A DNA stretch of 53,293 nucleotides, taken from positions 1 through 53,293 of the forward strand of contig JAFRXD010000021.1 of assembly GCA_017441605.1 (NCBI GenBank). Direction: 5' to 3'. This document shows positions 35,134 through 43,350 of this stretch, one piece after another. How positions within the stretch are numbered: position 1 is the stretch's first letter; each line of letters starts with the position of its first letter. The translations under genes were made by a program, and so were the position numbers. This DNA is from Thermoguttaceae bacterium (GTDB taxonomy: Bacteria; Planctomycetota; Planctomycetia; Pirellulales; Thermoguttaceae). The notes beneath the pieces were generated by a model. It did no database searches and was not told the DNA's origin. It worked only from the letters and a program-made list of their open reading frames with translations.

Positions 35134-35231
35134 TGCGGTCTCCCTATATGAACGACGGAATCGAAAAAAAACGGGCGCCGAGGGCGCGACGCAAAAATAA
35201 GTGGAACGCGGTTTCAAACCGCTCGTGAGGG

Positions 35232-35259
35232 ATTATAGAGATCGAGAAAGGGGATTCAA
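35232..35259 (-). promoter_or_regulatory. Predicted promoter of the DUF1559 operon (TTGAAT-N16-TATAAT)
   Basis: On the minus strand TTGAAT (35259 to 35254) and TATAAT (35237 to 35232) are 16 bases apart. The start is near 35225, giving a leader of about 92 bases. Confidence 0.6.
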
Positions 35260-35321
35260 GCGCAAAACGGCATTGCGAGGCGCTTTTACGCGATTTGGTT
35301 TTCTTGTAAACGGCGCTTCCG

Positions 35322-35335
35322 TTTTTTTTTTTTTT
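35322..35335 (+). repeat. Run of 14 T
   Basis: An uninterrupted homopolymer in the intergenic region. It is prone to slippage and may bend DNA upstream of the RND promoter. Its length should be treated as uncertain. Confidence 0.9.
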
Positions 35336-35414
35336 GATTGGAGCAATCGTTATTCTTTCTCCTTTTTGAACGGACTTTTAAAAAGGCGTTTTTTGACTTT
35401 TCCTAAATTTCTAT

Positions 35415-35443
35415 TTGACTTTCTTTCAGTGAAAGCGCACAAT
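35415..35443 (+). promoter_or_regulatory. Predicted promoter of the second RND operon (TTGACT-N17-CACAAT)
   Basis: TTGACT (35415-35420) and CACAAT (35438-35443) have ideal 17-base spacing, with a start near 35450. The palindrome at 35423-35435 fills the spacer. Confidence 0.6.
35423..35435 (+). promoter_or_regulatory. Operator-like palindrome CTTTCA-G-TGAAAG
   Basis: A perfect 6+1+6 inverted repeat centred between the -35 and -10 boxes of the RND promoter. A repressor bound here would block polymerase. No repressor gene is adjacent. Confidence 0.5.
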
Positions 35444-35527
35444 AGGGCTAGAGTTTGTCTCGTCGGTCGAGTCGAGTTCGTTCGGGGGCTTTGCCCTCCT
35501 TTCGTCGGCATTGTCAGAGGAATTTCG

Positions 35528-36805
35528 ATGAAACGTTTCGCGACGTTTAATCTTTTCGTCGTTTTGGCGCTATCGTTTATTTTAGCGCCCGGTTGCGCGC
35601 GCGAGCCGGAGCGCGAGCTCGAGTCTCGCCAAGAGGAGGAGTCGATCCCCGCCCATGTGGTCGCGGCGATATCGCGTCCTGTCGTCGAGTATCAGGAGCT
35701 GACCGGCCGAACGGCGGCGGTGGAGTCGGTTGACGTGAAGGCGCAGGCGTCCGGTTATCTGGAGTCGATCGAGTTCAAACCGGGTTCTTTCGTCCACAAA
35801 GGGGACGTTCTCTTCAAACTGGATCCCCGGGTGTACAAGGCAATCCGGGATCAGCGTCAAAGCGAGGTCGCCGCGAAAGAAATCGAGTTAAAGCAGCTTG
35901 AATCGGATCTTCGTCGCCAAGAGACGCTCGATCAACGTCAGGCGACGTCGAAGCAGCAAGTGGAGCAAGCGCAAACGAATTACGATTCCTGCGTCGCGGA
36001 ATTGGAGTCGGCAAAGGCGAACCTCGAGCGAGCGCAAATCGATCTCGACTACGCGACGATCGTCTCTCCGATCGACGGCGAGGTCAGTCGCGAGCAAATC
36101 ACGGTCGGGAACCTCGTGTCGGCGGGAACGACGCTTCTCACGCGGGTCGTGGCGGTGGATCCGATCCACGTATTTTTCGACGTCGACGAGCGATCGCTCC
36201 TTCGGTTTCGCGAGGAGACGAAACTTCGCGACGCGAACGAGCGCTTCAACGTAACGTTCGCGATCGGGGACGGGGAATTTGATCGCGAGGCGGTCGTCGA
36301 TTTCTCGGAGCCCCGATTAAACGAAACGACGGGCACGCTGGAATTTCGGGCGGTGGCGGACAATAAGCCGAACGAGCAAGGGCGTCGGGACTTAATCCCC
36401 GGTTTGCGCCTGCGGGTACGATTCCCGATCACGCCGGAATACGAGGCGGTTTTGGTTCCCGAGGAAGCGATCGTAACGGATCAAAACGTCAAGCGAGTTT
36501 ATCTTCTCGCGGAGGGGAACGCCGTCGAGTCGACGCCGGTTGTTCTCGGTCCCCTTCAAGAGGACAATATGCGGGTCGTTAAGTCGGGAGTCAAGGTCGG
36601 AGACCGTGTTATCGTCGACAATCTTCTGCGAATTCGTCCGGATTCGATCATCGATCCGATCGAAGCTCCGTCGGCGTCGACGACGCGCGTGGTTCGCGAG
36701 GACGGAACGATTATTAATCCGGACGGAACGATCGAAAACGACGGGCTTTACGAATGGTCTCTGAAACGCGACCAAGAGAAGGAGTCGGAGGGCGACGGGG
36801 CTTGA
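35528..36805 (+). CDS. RND efflux periplasmic adaptor, lipoprotein (second system)
   Basis: 425 residues from the ATG at 35528 (AGAGGA site). The open frame extends upstream through the promoter and is not used. A lipoprotein signal has lipobox LAPGC (Cys23). Lipoyl halves (DVKAQASGYLESIEFKPGSF and TIVSPIDGEVSREQITVGNL) flank a coiled-coil rich in Gln/Glu/Ala (about 115-180). Barrel and membrane-proximal domains follow. It pairs with the pump 81 bases downstream. It differs from the adaptor at 5179 in sequence, so the two systems are not a recent duplication. Confidence 0.93.
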   Translation: MKRFATFNLFVVLALSFILAPGCAREPERELESRQEEESIPAHVVAAISRPVVEYQELTGRTAAVESVDVKAQASGYLESIEFKPGSFVHKGDVLFKLDPRVYKAIRDQRQSEVAAKEIELKQLESDLRRQETLDQRQATSKQQVEQAQTNYDSCVAELESAKANLERAQIDLDYATIVSPIDGEVSREQITVGNLVSAGTTLLTRVVAVDPIHVFFDVDERSLLRFREETKLRDANERFNVTFAIGDGEFDREAVVDFSEPRLNETTGTLEFRAVADNKPNEQGRRDLIPGLRLRVRFPITPEYEAVLVPEEAIVTDQNVKRVYLLAEGNAVESTPVVLGPLQEDNMRVVKSGVKVGDRVIVDNLLRIRPDSIIDPIEAPSASTTRVVREDGTIINPDGTIENDGLYEWSLKRDQEKESEGDGA

Positions 36806-36886
36806 CGCGCGCCGTTCGTCGCTCGTTCTTTCGAGACGCCGCGACGCGTTCGCGGTCAACAATTTAGAGGTTAAGGACGCGTTCTC

Positions 36887-39800
36887 TTGGCTCGTTTTTT
36901 TATCGATAGACCAATTTTCGCGAGCGTATTGTCGATCGTCATCGTGCTGATCGGAACGATCGCGTATTTTTCTCTTCCGCTGGCTCAATATCCGAACGTC
37001 GCGCCGCCGACGATCAACGTTGGCGCGTCCTATTCCGGGGCGAACGCTCGCGCGGTGGCGGACTCCGTATCGACGATTATCGAAGAGCAGGTCAACGGGG
37101 TCGAGGGGATGCTCTATATGGAGTCGACCAGCTCGAACGACGGTCGGATGGGTTTGAACGTAACGTTCGAGACGGGAACGAATCTCGACGACGCTCTCGT
37201 TCTGGTGCAGAATCGGGTATCGCTGGCGACGTCGAAATTGCCGGAGCGCGTGAAGAAAGTAGGCGTCACGGTTCGCAAGCGCTCTCCCACCGTCTTGATG
37301 ATGGTCAATTTTATATCTCCCTCCAAGACGTTCGACCAGGTTTATCTGAGCAATTTCGTCTCCCTGCGCGTTCGGGACGCGATCTCGCGGGTCGAGGGGG
37401 TGGGGGACATTTCGATCTGGGGCGAAAAATCGTATAGCATGAAGATTTGGCTCGACCCATTGAAAGTCGCCGCGCGACAATTGAACCCGAGCGACGTCGT
37501 CAAGGCGATTCAGGAGCAGAACCAACAGGTGTCGGCGGGCTCTCTCGGGGATCCTCCGATCGACGAGCCGATCGTCTTCCAAATGCCAACGAATATGAAA
37601 GGGAGGTTGGTCGAGCCTCAAGAGTTCGAGCAAATCGTCGTCAAGACGGACGCGGACGGTCGTGTAACGCTTCTCAAAGACGTGGCGCGGGTCGAACTGA
37701 CGTCGCTCGGTTCGACGGTCACGTCGTCGTTCAACGGTCTTCCGACGGTAACGCTCTCCATATATCAACTTCCGGACGCGAACGCGGTCGCCACTTCGCG
37801 TCGGATTCGGGAGGCGCTCAAAGAGCTCTCGAAAGGGTTTCCCGAGGGGATCGAGTACACGATTTCTTACGACACGACGCCGTACGTGGAGGAATCGATT
37901 CGCGAGGTGAAGAAGACGCTGATCGAGGCGGTTATTTTGGTCGCGATCGTCGTGGTTCTCTTTTTGCAGAGCTGGCGGGCGGCGATTATTCCGCTACTGG
38001 CGGTTCCGATTTCTCTCATCGGGACGTGCGCGGCGATGTTCGCGCTGGGATTTAGTTTGAACAATTTGTCGCTCTTTGGGCTCGTCTTGGCGATCGGCAT
38101 CGTGGTGGACGACGCGATCGTCGTGGTGGAAAACGTGGAGCGGCACATGGCGGAGGGGTTTTCTCCGAAAGAAGCGTCTCGCAAGGCGATGGGGGAGGTT
38201 TCCGGAGCGCTGGTGGCGATCGCGCTGGTTCTCGCGTCGGTGTTTATTCCGGCGTCTTGCGTTCCGGGAATCGTCGGGATGTTTTATCGGGAGTTCGCGC
38301 TGACGATCGCGGTTTCGACGCTGATTTCGTGCTTCGTGTCGCTCACGCTAAGCCCCGCGCTTTGCGCCTGCTTTTTACTTTCTCGGGGGGCGCGACGCGA
38401 TCCGCTCACCTTTTTGGTCGACGTTCTTTTCGGTTGGTTCTTCAAACTGTTCAATATATTCTTTAAGGCGTCGACGGCGGTTTACGTCGGAATCGTTCGT
38501 TGTCTCCTGCGGATTTCCATACTCGTCTTGGTCGTTTACGGAGGTCTGCTCTATTTGACGGCGCGGGAGTTCCAGCAAACGCGAACCGGGTTTATTCCCC
38601 AACAAGACAAGGGGATTATGCGAGGCGCGGTTCAACTTCCCGACTCCGCGTCGTTGTTCCGCACGCGGGAAATGATGCGGAAAGTTTATCGCGCGGCGCT
38701 CGAGACGGACGGAATCGCCTACGTAACGGGAATCGAGGGACGCAGCAATCTGGTGGACTCCGCCGCGTCGAACGTGGGATCGTTCAACTTTATCTTGGAC
38801 CCGTTCGAGAAGCGCGCCAAGACGGGTCGAACGGACGTCGCGATTCAGCAAGACCTGCTGAAGAAGTTGTCGACGTTGCCCGAAGGAAAAGCGTTCGTTT
38901 TCCGCGCTCCACCGGTGGACGGCGTGGGGCTCGGCGGGTTTAAGGTTCAGATCGAGGATCAGAGCGGCTCGAGCGATCTATCGAATTTGCAAGCGATCGG
39001 CGATATGGTCGTGGACGAGGGAGAGAAACTGCCGCAAATTTTCTCGCTGCAAAACGCGTTCCGCGGCTCTGTTCCGCAACTCTATATCGACGTCGATCGC
39101 AAGAAAGTCAAGTCGATGAACGTCTCGCTCGACGACGTGTTCGACGCGCTCAATATATACCTCGGTTCCGATTACGTCAACGACATTACGTTCCTCGAGC
39201 GCAGCTTCCGGGTAACGGCGCAAGCGGACTGGCCCCACCGCGGAACCGCCGACGATATTTATCGTCTTCGCGTTCAGAACAAGAAGGGGGAGTCCGTTCC
39301 CTTGGGCTCTCTGCTAACGGTTCGCGACTCGACGGGACCGATGTCGATTAAACGGTTCAATATGTTCCCGTCCTCGGCGATCAGCGGCCAGACCGCGCCC
39401 GGCTATTCCTCCGGGGAGGCGATGAAAGCGATGGAGCAACTCCTCGACAAGACGCTTCCGTCGTCGATGGGGTACGAGTGGACGGAGTTGGCGCTTTTGG
39501 AGAAACGAGCGGGGAACACGGCGATTCGGGTTTTCGCGCTGGCGGTGGTTCTCGTCTTTTTGCTCCTGGCGGCGCTGTACGAGAGTTGGTCCTTGCCGTT
39601 CGCGATCGTGTTGGTCGTGCCGATGTGCCTGCTTTGCTCGCTGGTCGGGGTGAATATCGCTAAGTCGGATATGAACGTCTTCACGCAGATCGGGTTCTTC
39701 GTTCTCATAGGTCTCGCGAGCAAAAACGCCATTTTGATCGTCGAGTTCGCAAAGGATTTGCGGGCGAAAGAGGGAAAAAGCGGTTTCGACGCGACGATCG

Positions 39801-40057
39801 AAGCGTGTCGATTGAGATTGCGTCCGATTATCATGACGTCGCTCGCATTTATTTTAGGGGTGGCGCCGTTAATGTACGGAAAAGGCGCCGGACACGAAAT
39901 GCGCTCGGCGCTCGGAGTCGCGGTTTTTTCCGGGATGCTTGGGGTCACGGTTTTCGGGATCTTTTTAACGCCCGTGTTTTATTACGTTATTCAATTGTTT
40001 TCCCGTCGCGGCGGCGCGACGCGGCAAGAAAAGGACGCCGCCAAAAACCGCTCGTAA
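36887..40057 (+). CDS. RND multidrug efflux permease (HAE1 family, second system)
   Basis: 1,056 residues with a TTG start at 36887 (AAGGA 11 bases upstream) giving MARFFIDRPIFASVLSIVIV. Family marks: PNVAPPTINVGASYSGANA, the TM4 Asp-Asp pair (LAIGIVVDDAIVVVENVERH) and the TM10 Lys (LIGLASKNAILIVEFAKDLR). A trimeric inner-membrane proton antiporter is expected. No outer-membrane factor gene follows; the next frame is the small peptide at 40199, behind its own promoter element. Substrate unknown. Confidence 0.95.
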   Translation: MARFFIDRPIFASVLSIVIVLIGTIAYFSLPLAQYPNVAPPTINVGASYSGANARAVADSVSTIIEEQVNGVEGMLYMESTSSNDGRMGLNVTFETGTNLDDALVLVQNRVSLATSKLPERVKKVGVTVRKRSPTVLMMVNFISPSKTFDQVYLSNFVSLRVRDAISRVEGVGDISIWGEKSYSMKIWLDPLKVAARQLNPSDVVKAIQEQNQQVSAGSLGDPPIDEPIVFQMPTNMKGRLVEPQEFEQIVVKTDADGRVTLLKDVARVELTSLGSTVTSSFNGLPTVTLSIYQLPDANAVATSRRIREALKELSKGFPEGIEYTISYDTTPYVEESIREVKKTLIEAVILVAIVVVLFLQSWRAAIIPLLAVPISLIGTCAAMFALGFSLNNLSLFGLVLAIGIVVDDAIVVVENVERHMAEGFSPKEASRKAMGEVSGALVAIALVLASVFIPASCVPGIVGMFYREFALTIAVSTLISCFVSLTLSPALCACFLLSRGARRDPLTFLVDVLFGWFFKLFNIFFKASTAVYVGIVRCLLRISILVLVVYGGLLYLTAREFQQTRTGFIPQQDKGIMRGAVQLPDSASLFRTREMMRKVYRAALETDGIAYVTGIEGRSNLVDSAASNVGSFNFILDPFEKRAKTGRTDVAIQQDLLKKLSTLPEGKAFVFRAPPVDGVGLGGFKVQIEDQSGSSDLSNLQAIGDMVVDEGEKLPQIFSLQNAFRGSVPQLYIDVDRKKVKSMNVSLDDVFDALNIYLGSDYVNDITFLERSFRVTAQADWPHRGTADDIYRLRVQNKKGESVPLGSLLTVRDSTGPMSIKRFNMFPSSAISGQTAPGYSSGEAMKAMEQLLDKTLPSSMGYEWTELALLEKRAGNTAIRVFALAVVLVFLLLAALYESWSLPFAIVLVVPMCLLCSLVGVNIAKSDMNVFTQIGFFVLIGLASKNAILIVEFAKDLRAKEGKSGFDATIEACRLRLRPIIMTSLAFILGVAPLMYGKGAGHEMRSALGVAVFSGMLGVTVFGIFLTPVFYYVIQLFSRRGGATRQEKDAAKNRS

Positions 40058-40117
40058 CTAGGTCGGTTAAGGAGTCTTTTTTTTGGAAAAAACTGTTTTC
40101 AAATTAAAGTCGACGCC

Positions 40118-40123
40118 TTGACA
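40118..40123 (+). promoter_or_regulatory. Consensus -35 box upstream of the precursor peptide gene
   Basis: A perfect TTGACA lies 75 bases before the peptide ATG. The -10 is unclear: GAGAAT at spacing 15, or TACGCT at spacing 21. The surrounding region is A/T-rich. A small inverted repeat (GGACTAG/TAGTC, about 40151-40166) follows before the ribosome site. Confidence 0.4.
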
Positions 40124-40198
40124 AAACGATTTTTTAAGAGAGAATACGCTGGACTAGTTTTTAGTCTGGTCGTTTTTTAATTAATGGAGGTTTTAAAA

Positions 40199-40348
40199 AT
40201 GACTCGCGCCCAACGAGAAGAATACGTCGCTCCCATTTGCGAGGTTCTGTCTTTCCAAATCGAAGAAAGCGTTGCCGCCAACTCTTCGCAAGGTCAGGCC
40301 GAATTCGGCATTGGTCAAGACGCCGTACAAGAAGACGATGAAGAATAG
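40199..40348 (+). CDS. Candidate RiPP/phosphopeptide precursor (49 residues)
   Basis: A short frame with an excellent GGAGG site eight bases before the ATG. The N-terminal half contains EEYVAPICEVLSFQIEE, whose Y-x-x-P segment resembles the leader motif bound by PqqD-type recognition elements in lasso-peptide and related short precursors. The C-terminal half (ANSSQGQAEFGIGQDAVQ, ending in five acidic residues) is polar and Ser/Gln/Gly-rich. VAA-NSS in the middle fits a small-x-small peptidase cut. It converges on a PqqD/HPr-kinase-like/peptidase operon. Not a family I can name. The role as precursor is inference. Confidence 0.65.
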   Translation: MTRAQREEYVAPICEVLSFQIEESVAANSSQGQAEFGIGQDAVQEDDEE

Positions 40349-40450
40349 TTGATCGGCGTTGCCAGCCGTCCGTTTCTCGATACTTTTGGGGGTAGTCGGA
40401 ACGGGTCGGAATCATCGTCGGACTATTTCTTTTTGAGTCGAGTCGTTGTC

Positions 40451-40477
40451 GTCGGTCGGCGGTATTAGTCGACCGAC
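40451..40477. terminator. Hairpin between convergent precursor and peptidase genes
   Basis: GTCGGTCG (40451-40458) pairs with CGACCGAC (40470-40477) around an 11-base loop. GTGACTTTTT follows on the plus strand, so it may stop transcription from either side. Confidence 0.5.
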
Positions 40478-40496
40478 GCGGTGACTTTTTGTCTAT

Positions 40497-41036
40497 TTAT
40501 AGAATATCTAAATCGCGATTTTCTACGTTCGCGCGCTTACGTAAGACGTTGCCCAGCGTCCTCTTTACTTTCCGCCAGGCCCTTCTGAGCGGTCGAATCG
40601 CGAGCCAGAATCGAACGAACAGCTTGTACGGGACGTTTCGATCGCAGTCGACGAGTCTCGACCCTCGTTGAAAGGCGACGACTTTTCCTAGAATTTGGTC
40701 GCGGCGAATTCCGCGCTCCAGAATCGTTTGATTGTCGCCGCAAAAAGAGAAAGTTCCGTCTCGCTCCAAACGCGCGACGCGGTGCACCACGTAAGCGCCG
40801 TTGTCGCGACGATAGATGGCGACGTCGTACTTTCCGACGCGATCCGGTTTGCCCGCGTAAACGACGTCGATTCGATCTCGCAGCGTCGGGAGCATGCTTC
40901 GCCCCGTAATCGCAAAAGAGACTCGCGCGTCCGGGGACGGATCCCTTTCGAATTTTTCGCGGACCAGCTCGAAAAGCGCGGCGCCGGGGAGCAGCGCCGT
41001 CTCCCGCGAGTCAAAGTTTTCTTCGCTTGGAGTCAT
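40497..41036 (-). CDS. Soluble S24/S26-type serine peptidase (SipW/S26B-like active site)
   Basis: 179 residues. The nucleophile motif is ITGRSMLPTLRD with Ser47. The usual bacterial signal-peptidase Lys is absent, and His85 in YVVHRV is placed as in the Ser-His (S26B, SipW/ER type) enzymes. FCGDNQ (Asp101) matches the third box. No N-terminal membrane span is present, so it should be cytosolic or only peripherally bound, unlike normal signal peptidases. Last gene of the four-gene operon, overlapping the PqqD-like gene by 4 bases. Likely job: trimming the peptide encoded opposite it. Confidence 0.8.
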   Translation of the reverse strand: MTPSEENFDSRETALLPGAALFELVREKFERDPSPDARVSFAITGRSMLPTLRDRIDVVYAGKPDRVGKYDVAIYRRDNGAYVVHRVARLERDGTFSFCGDNQTILERGIRRDQILGKVVAFQRGSRLVDCDRNVPYKLFVRFWLAIRPLRRAWRKVKRTLGNVLRKRANVENRDLDIL

Positions 41037-41299
41037 TCGATTAAGGCGCCGTTTCGTCGCAGTTGTTCGAGAAAGGCTTGGACGTCGCGGTTAGCGGTTT
41101 GTTCGTCGACGTCGAATCGCTCGAGAACAAGGTCGACCAAATCCTCGAGGGTCGCCTCGTTTTGAAGTCGCTCGACGAGGGCGGCTCCAACTTTGTTCAC
41201 TTTGATCATACCGTTGAAGTCGACCAATTTTCCGCCAAAGGGGACCAGAATCGCCTTGTCCAAGACGCGTCGCAACACAAAGCCGGAACTAAGTTTCAT
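41033..41299 (-). CDS. PqqD-family protein (RiPP recognition element)
   Basis: 88 residues with the PqqD winged-helix pattern: an N-terminal beta part with FGGKLVDFNGMIKVNKVGAA, then LVERLQNEATLEDLVDLVLE and a C-terminal helix VQAFLEQLRRNGALIE. PqqD-like domains bind the leader of peptide precursors and present it to tailoring enzymes. It lies between the HPr-kinase-like gene (17 bases upstream) and the peptidase gene (4-base overlap). No clear ribosome site is visible, so translation may be coupled. Confidence 0.88.
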   Translation of the reverse strand: MKLSSGFVLRRVLDKAILVPFGGKLVDFNGMIKVNKVGAALVERLQNEATLEDLVDLVLERFDVDEQTANRDVQAFLEQLRRNGALIE

Positions 41300-41316
41300 A
41301 GGTCAAAGATCCAAAT

Positions 41317-42045
41317 TTATAGGGAATCTGGGGCGGGTTGCCCGTCCATCGCGTCGCGCGCGACGACGATCGAGTCGGGATCGAGGGGACGCCCCATTTT
41401 AAAAATCGGAATATCGGCGACGAGCCTCGCGCAGGAGTCGATCGCGCGCTCGAGTTCTTTCCTACGGGGCGGTCTCATCGACTGTTGCAAAAAGAGAGGA
41501 AGCGCCTCGTCTTCGGAGAGTCGTCGCGACCAACTCTTTTCGGAGCGCTCGATAAAGGCGATCGCTCGCAGAGGCGCTTTCGCGTTTACGTTGATTCGCG
41601 TCGATCCCGCCCAGGGCGTACCGTAGGCGAACCAAGAGCCTCCGAACTTGCGAAGCGCGGGGGCGTCGTCGTTTAATAGGAACGCGTTTTCCGCCGCGAA
41701 TCGTTTTAGCCAAAAGCCGGTTTGCGTCGATTTTCCGACCCCGCTGTTCGCCGAAAAAAGGTAGGCTTGCCCGGCGGAGACGACGGCCGAAGCGTGAAGA
41801 ACGAGCCCGTCGAATTTCAATAGTTCGCGCTGAAACGCGAATCGCGTCAGAGCGTGCTCCAGTTCCTCCGGATCGTCGTAGTTCAATTTAAAGCAGTTTT
41901 GGTAATCTCCTCGCGCCAAATTGATCTCGATATCGGGCTCGGCGTCGTCTTCGATCAAATAGGGTCGCGCTTGTCGCAGGGAAAGCTCGCCCTTGAAGTC
42001 GATTCGCAAGGTAAGATCCGCGATTCTATAATTTCGGGAGTTCAT
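41317..42045 (-). CDS. HPr-kinase/PEPCK-fold kinase-like protein
   Basis: 242 residues. The P-loop is FSANSGVGKSTQT (about 98-109). LHASAV (His84) and LLNDDAPAL (Asp126-Asp127) are placed as in HPr kinase and the PadeK-type kinases of lasso-peptide clusters. TPWAGSTRINVNAKAPL is the typical downstream strand-helix segment. It is much shorter than true HPrK/P and lacks its N-terminal domain, so HPr control is unlikely. It may phosphorylate a serine of the small peptide, for example Ser29 or Ser30. Second gene of the operon. Confidence 0.85.
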   Translation of the reverse strand: MNSRNYRIADLTLRIDFKGELSLRQARPYLIEDDAEPDIEINLARGDYQNCFKLNYDDPEELEHALTRFAFQRELLKFDGLVLHASAVVSAGQAYLFSANSGVGKSTQTGFWLKRFAAENAFLLNDDAPALRKFGGSWFAYGTPWAGSTRINVNAKAPLRAIAFIERSEKSWSRRLSEDEALPLFLQQSMRPPRRKELERAIDSCARLVADIPIFKMGRPLDPDSIVVARDAMDGQPAPDSL

Positions 42046-42064
42046 TGGACGTTCTCGGCGATCA

Positions 42065-43264
42065 TTAGGGCAGCCCCGCGCGACGATAAAAAGCTTCGAT
42101 TTCGTTTTCGGCGCGTCGATTCCCGGCGAGGAGCGCGAAGGCGTTCTTGAAAAAACCGACGCGGAATAGGCGTCGCGCCCAATAGCCGATCCACAAAGCG
42201 ATTTTTTTCGTGATTCTTAGCGCGGGAGGGAGGGCTTGGACTCTCCGAGCGAAATGCATTTTTGCGGCTCGCGGAAAAACGCGGCTCGCGACGACCCTCG
42301 CCCAACGGAAACTGGCGTTTTGGGGGATTTCCGAACCGATCGCCGCGATCTTTAGCGCTTTGCGCGACTCGTCCTTTTCGTCCAATCTTCCGAAGGCGTA
42401 ACGAGTTAATTCGTCGAGGAGCGGATCGGTCTCGCCTCCAAAAAACATCGAGTCGACGAGTCGCTCCAAATTGCGAACAAAGCGCGCCAGCCCGTAGCGC
42501 TCGAGTTCGGAATCGAGCTTTTCGCGATCCAATTCGCCTCCGAATTTCCGCGAGTAGATCGCGATATCGCAGTAATCGCGCAAAAGCGCGCCCCCTCGTT
42601 TCCAATGCTTTGCGAAGTGCTCTATCATATAGCGATAGAAGTCTTCTTTTGAAAAGCGATATTCAAAGTCGTCCAAGGGGATTCGCGCGCTCCAAAAGTT
42701 CGGCCCCGCTCCTCGGGCGCCCTCTTGCAACGGGGAGTTAAAATGCAGATCGACCTCGAACCAGTTGTCTTTGCGGAATCCCTGAAGCTCCGAGGAGACG
42801 GGAACGTATCCCAATTGGGTCAGAACGTTGGCGACCTTTTCGGCGTCGGTTTCGTCGATAAGGACGTCGTAGTCGTTCATCGGGCGAAGAAACGGTTCCT
42901 TGTAAAACTCGCGCGCGACGCGCCCTTTGAGGGGTAAGAAACGAATTTTCGCGGCTTTAAACCGTTCGTCGATCTTTGCGATCTCGCTCGATTGGCGAGT
43001 CTCGATGGCGACGGCGACGGTCAATTCCAAGTCGAGTTTCGCGCGCAGCGCCGAGGAAAACCCGCGAGCGCCCCGGTCGCGAACGGCGTATCCGATCAGC
43101 GGGGCGACGCGATGCGCTCGCGCCAGTTTGGCGAACTCGTCTTCCGAGAAATTGTCGGGCGGATTTGGCAGTTCCTCTTCTTTTAAGCACGCTCCTACGA
43201 CGTCCAATAGAAACCGCTCTTCGATTCCGAGCGATTTGGCGGACGAAGACGATTCAGGAGACAC
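42065..43264 (-). CDS. NTP_transf_5-type nucleotidyltransferase
   Basis: 399 residues beginning at GTG (43264), with GAGG six bases upstream. The core nucleotidyltransferase signature is LPLKGRVAREFYKEPFLRPM followed by NDYDVLID (Asp131, Asp133). VDLHFNSP supplies a further conserved acid. A helical C-terminal half follows, ending with basic residues. The family is widespread beside PqqD and HPr-kinase-like genes, including in some lasso-peptide clusters, but its reaction is poorly known. First gene of the operon, with its own promoter. Confidence 0.87.
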   Translation of the reverse strand: MSPESSSSAKSLGIEERFLLDVVGACLKEEELPNPPDNFSEDEFAKLARAHRVAPLIGYAVRDRGARGFSSALRAKLDLELTVAVAIETRQSSEIAKIDERFKAAKIRFLPLKGRVAREFYKEPFLRPMNDYDVLIDETDAEKVANVLTQLGYVPVSSELQGFRKDNWFEVDLHFNSPLQEGARGAGPNFWSARIPLDDFEYRFSKEDFYRYMIEHFAKHWKRGGALLRDYCDIAIYSRKFGGELDREKLDSELERYGLARFVRNLERLVDSMFFGGETDPLLDELTRYAFGRLDEKDESRKALKIAAIGSEIPQNASFRWARVVASRVFPRAAKMHFARRVQALPPALRITKKIALWIGYWARRLFRVGFFKNAFALLAGNRRAENEIEAFYRRAGLP

Positions 43265-43308
43265 GACAAACCTCGACAGTCGCGGAGTGGAACTAAAAGA
43301 CCCGGATT

Positions 43309-43336
43309 ATTATATAAAACGGCGCGCGCGCGTCAA
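43309..43336 (-). promoter_or_regulatory. Predicted promoter of the PqqD/kinase operon (TTGACG-N16-TATAAT)
   Basis: On the minus strand TTGACG (43336 to 43331) and a perfect TATAAT (43314 to 43309) are 16 bases apart. The start near 43302 leaves a leader of about 38 bases. Confidence 0.65.
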
Positions 43337-43350
43337 TGGGCGACGCCGTT

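Larger units (their letters stand above)
35134..35527. other. Divergent promoter region between DUF1559 operon and second RND system
   Basis: 394 bases with no supported gene. They hold a minus-strand promoter, a 14-base T-run, A/T-rich sequence, and a plus-strand promoter with a perfect palindrome between its boxes. Confidence 0.65.

Noticed and set aside
36392..37768. 458-residue minus-strand frame opposite the second RND adaptor and pump
   Set aside because: Arg/Asp-rich antisense shadow of two unmistakable genes; no motif.
40199..43264. Complete lasso-peptide cluster
   Set aside because: No asparagine-synthetase-like cyclase, no transglutaminase-like leader protease and no ABC exporter in the window, so only a lasso-related toolkit can be claimed.
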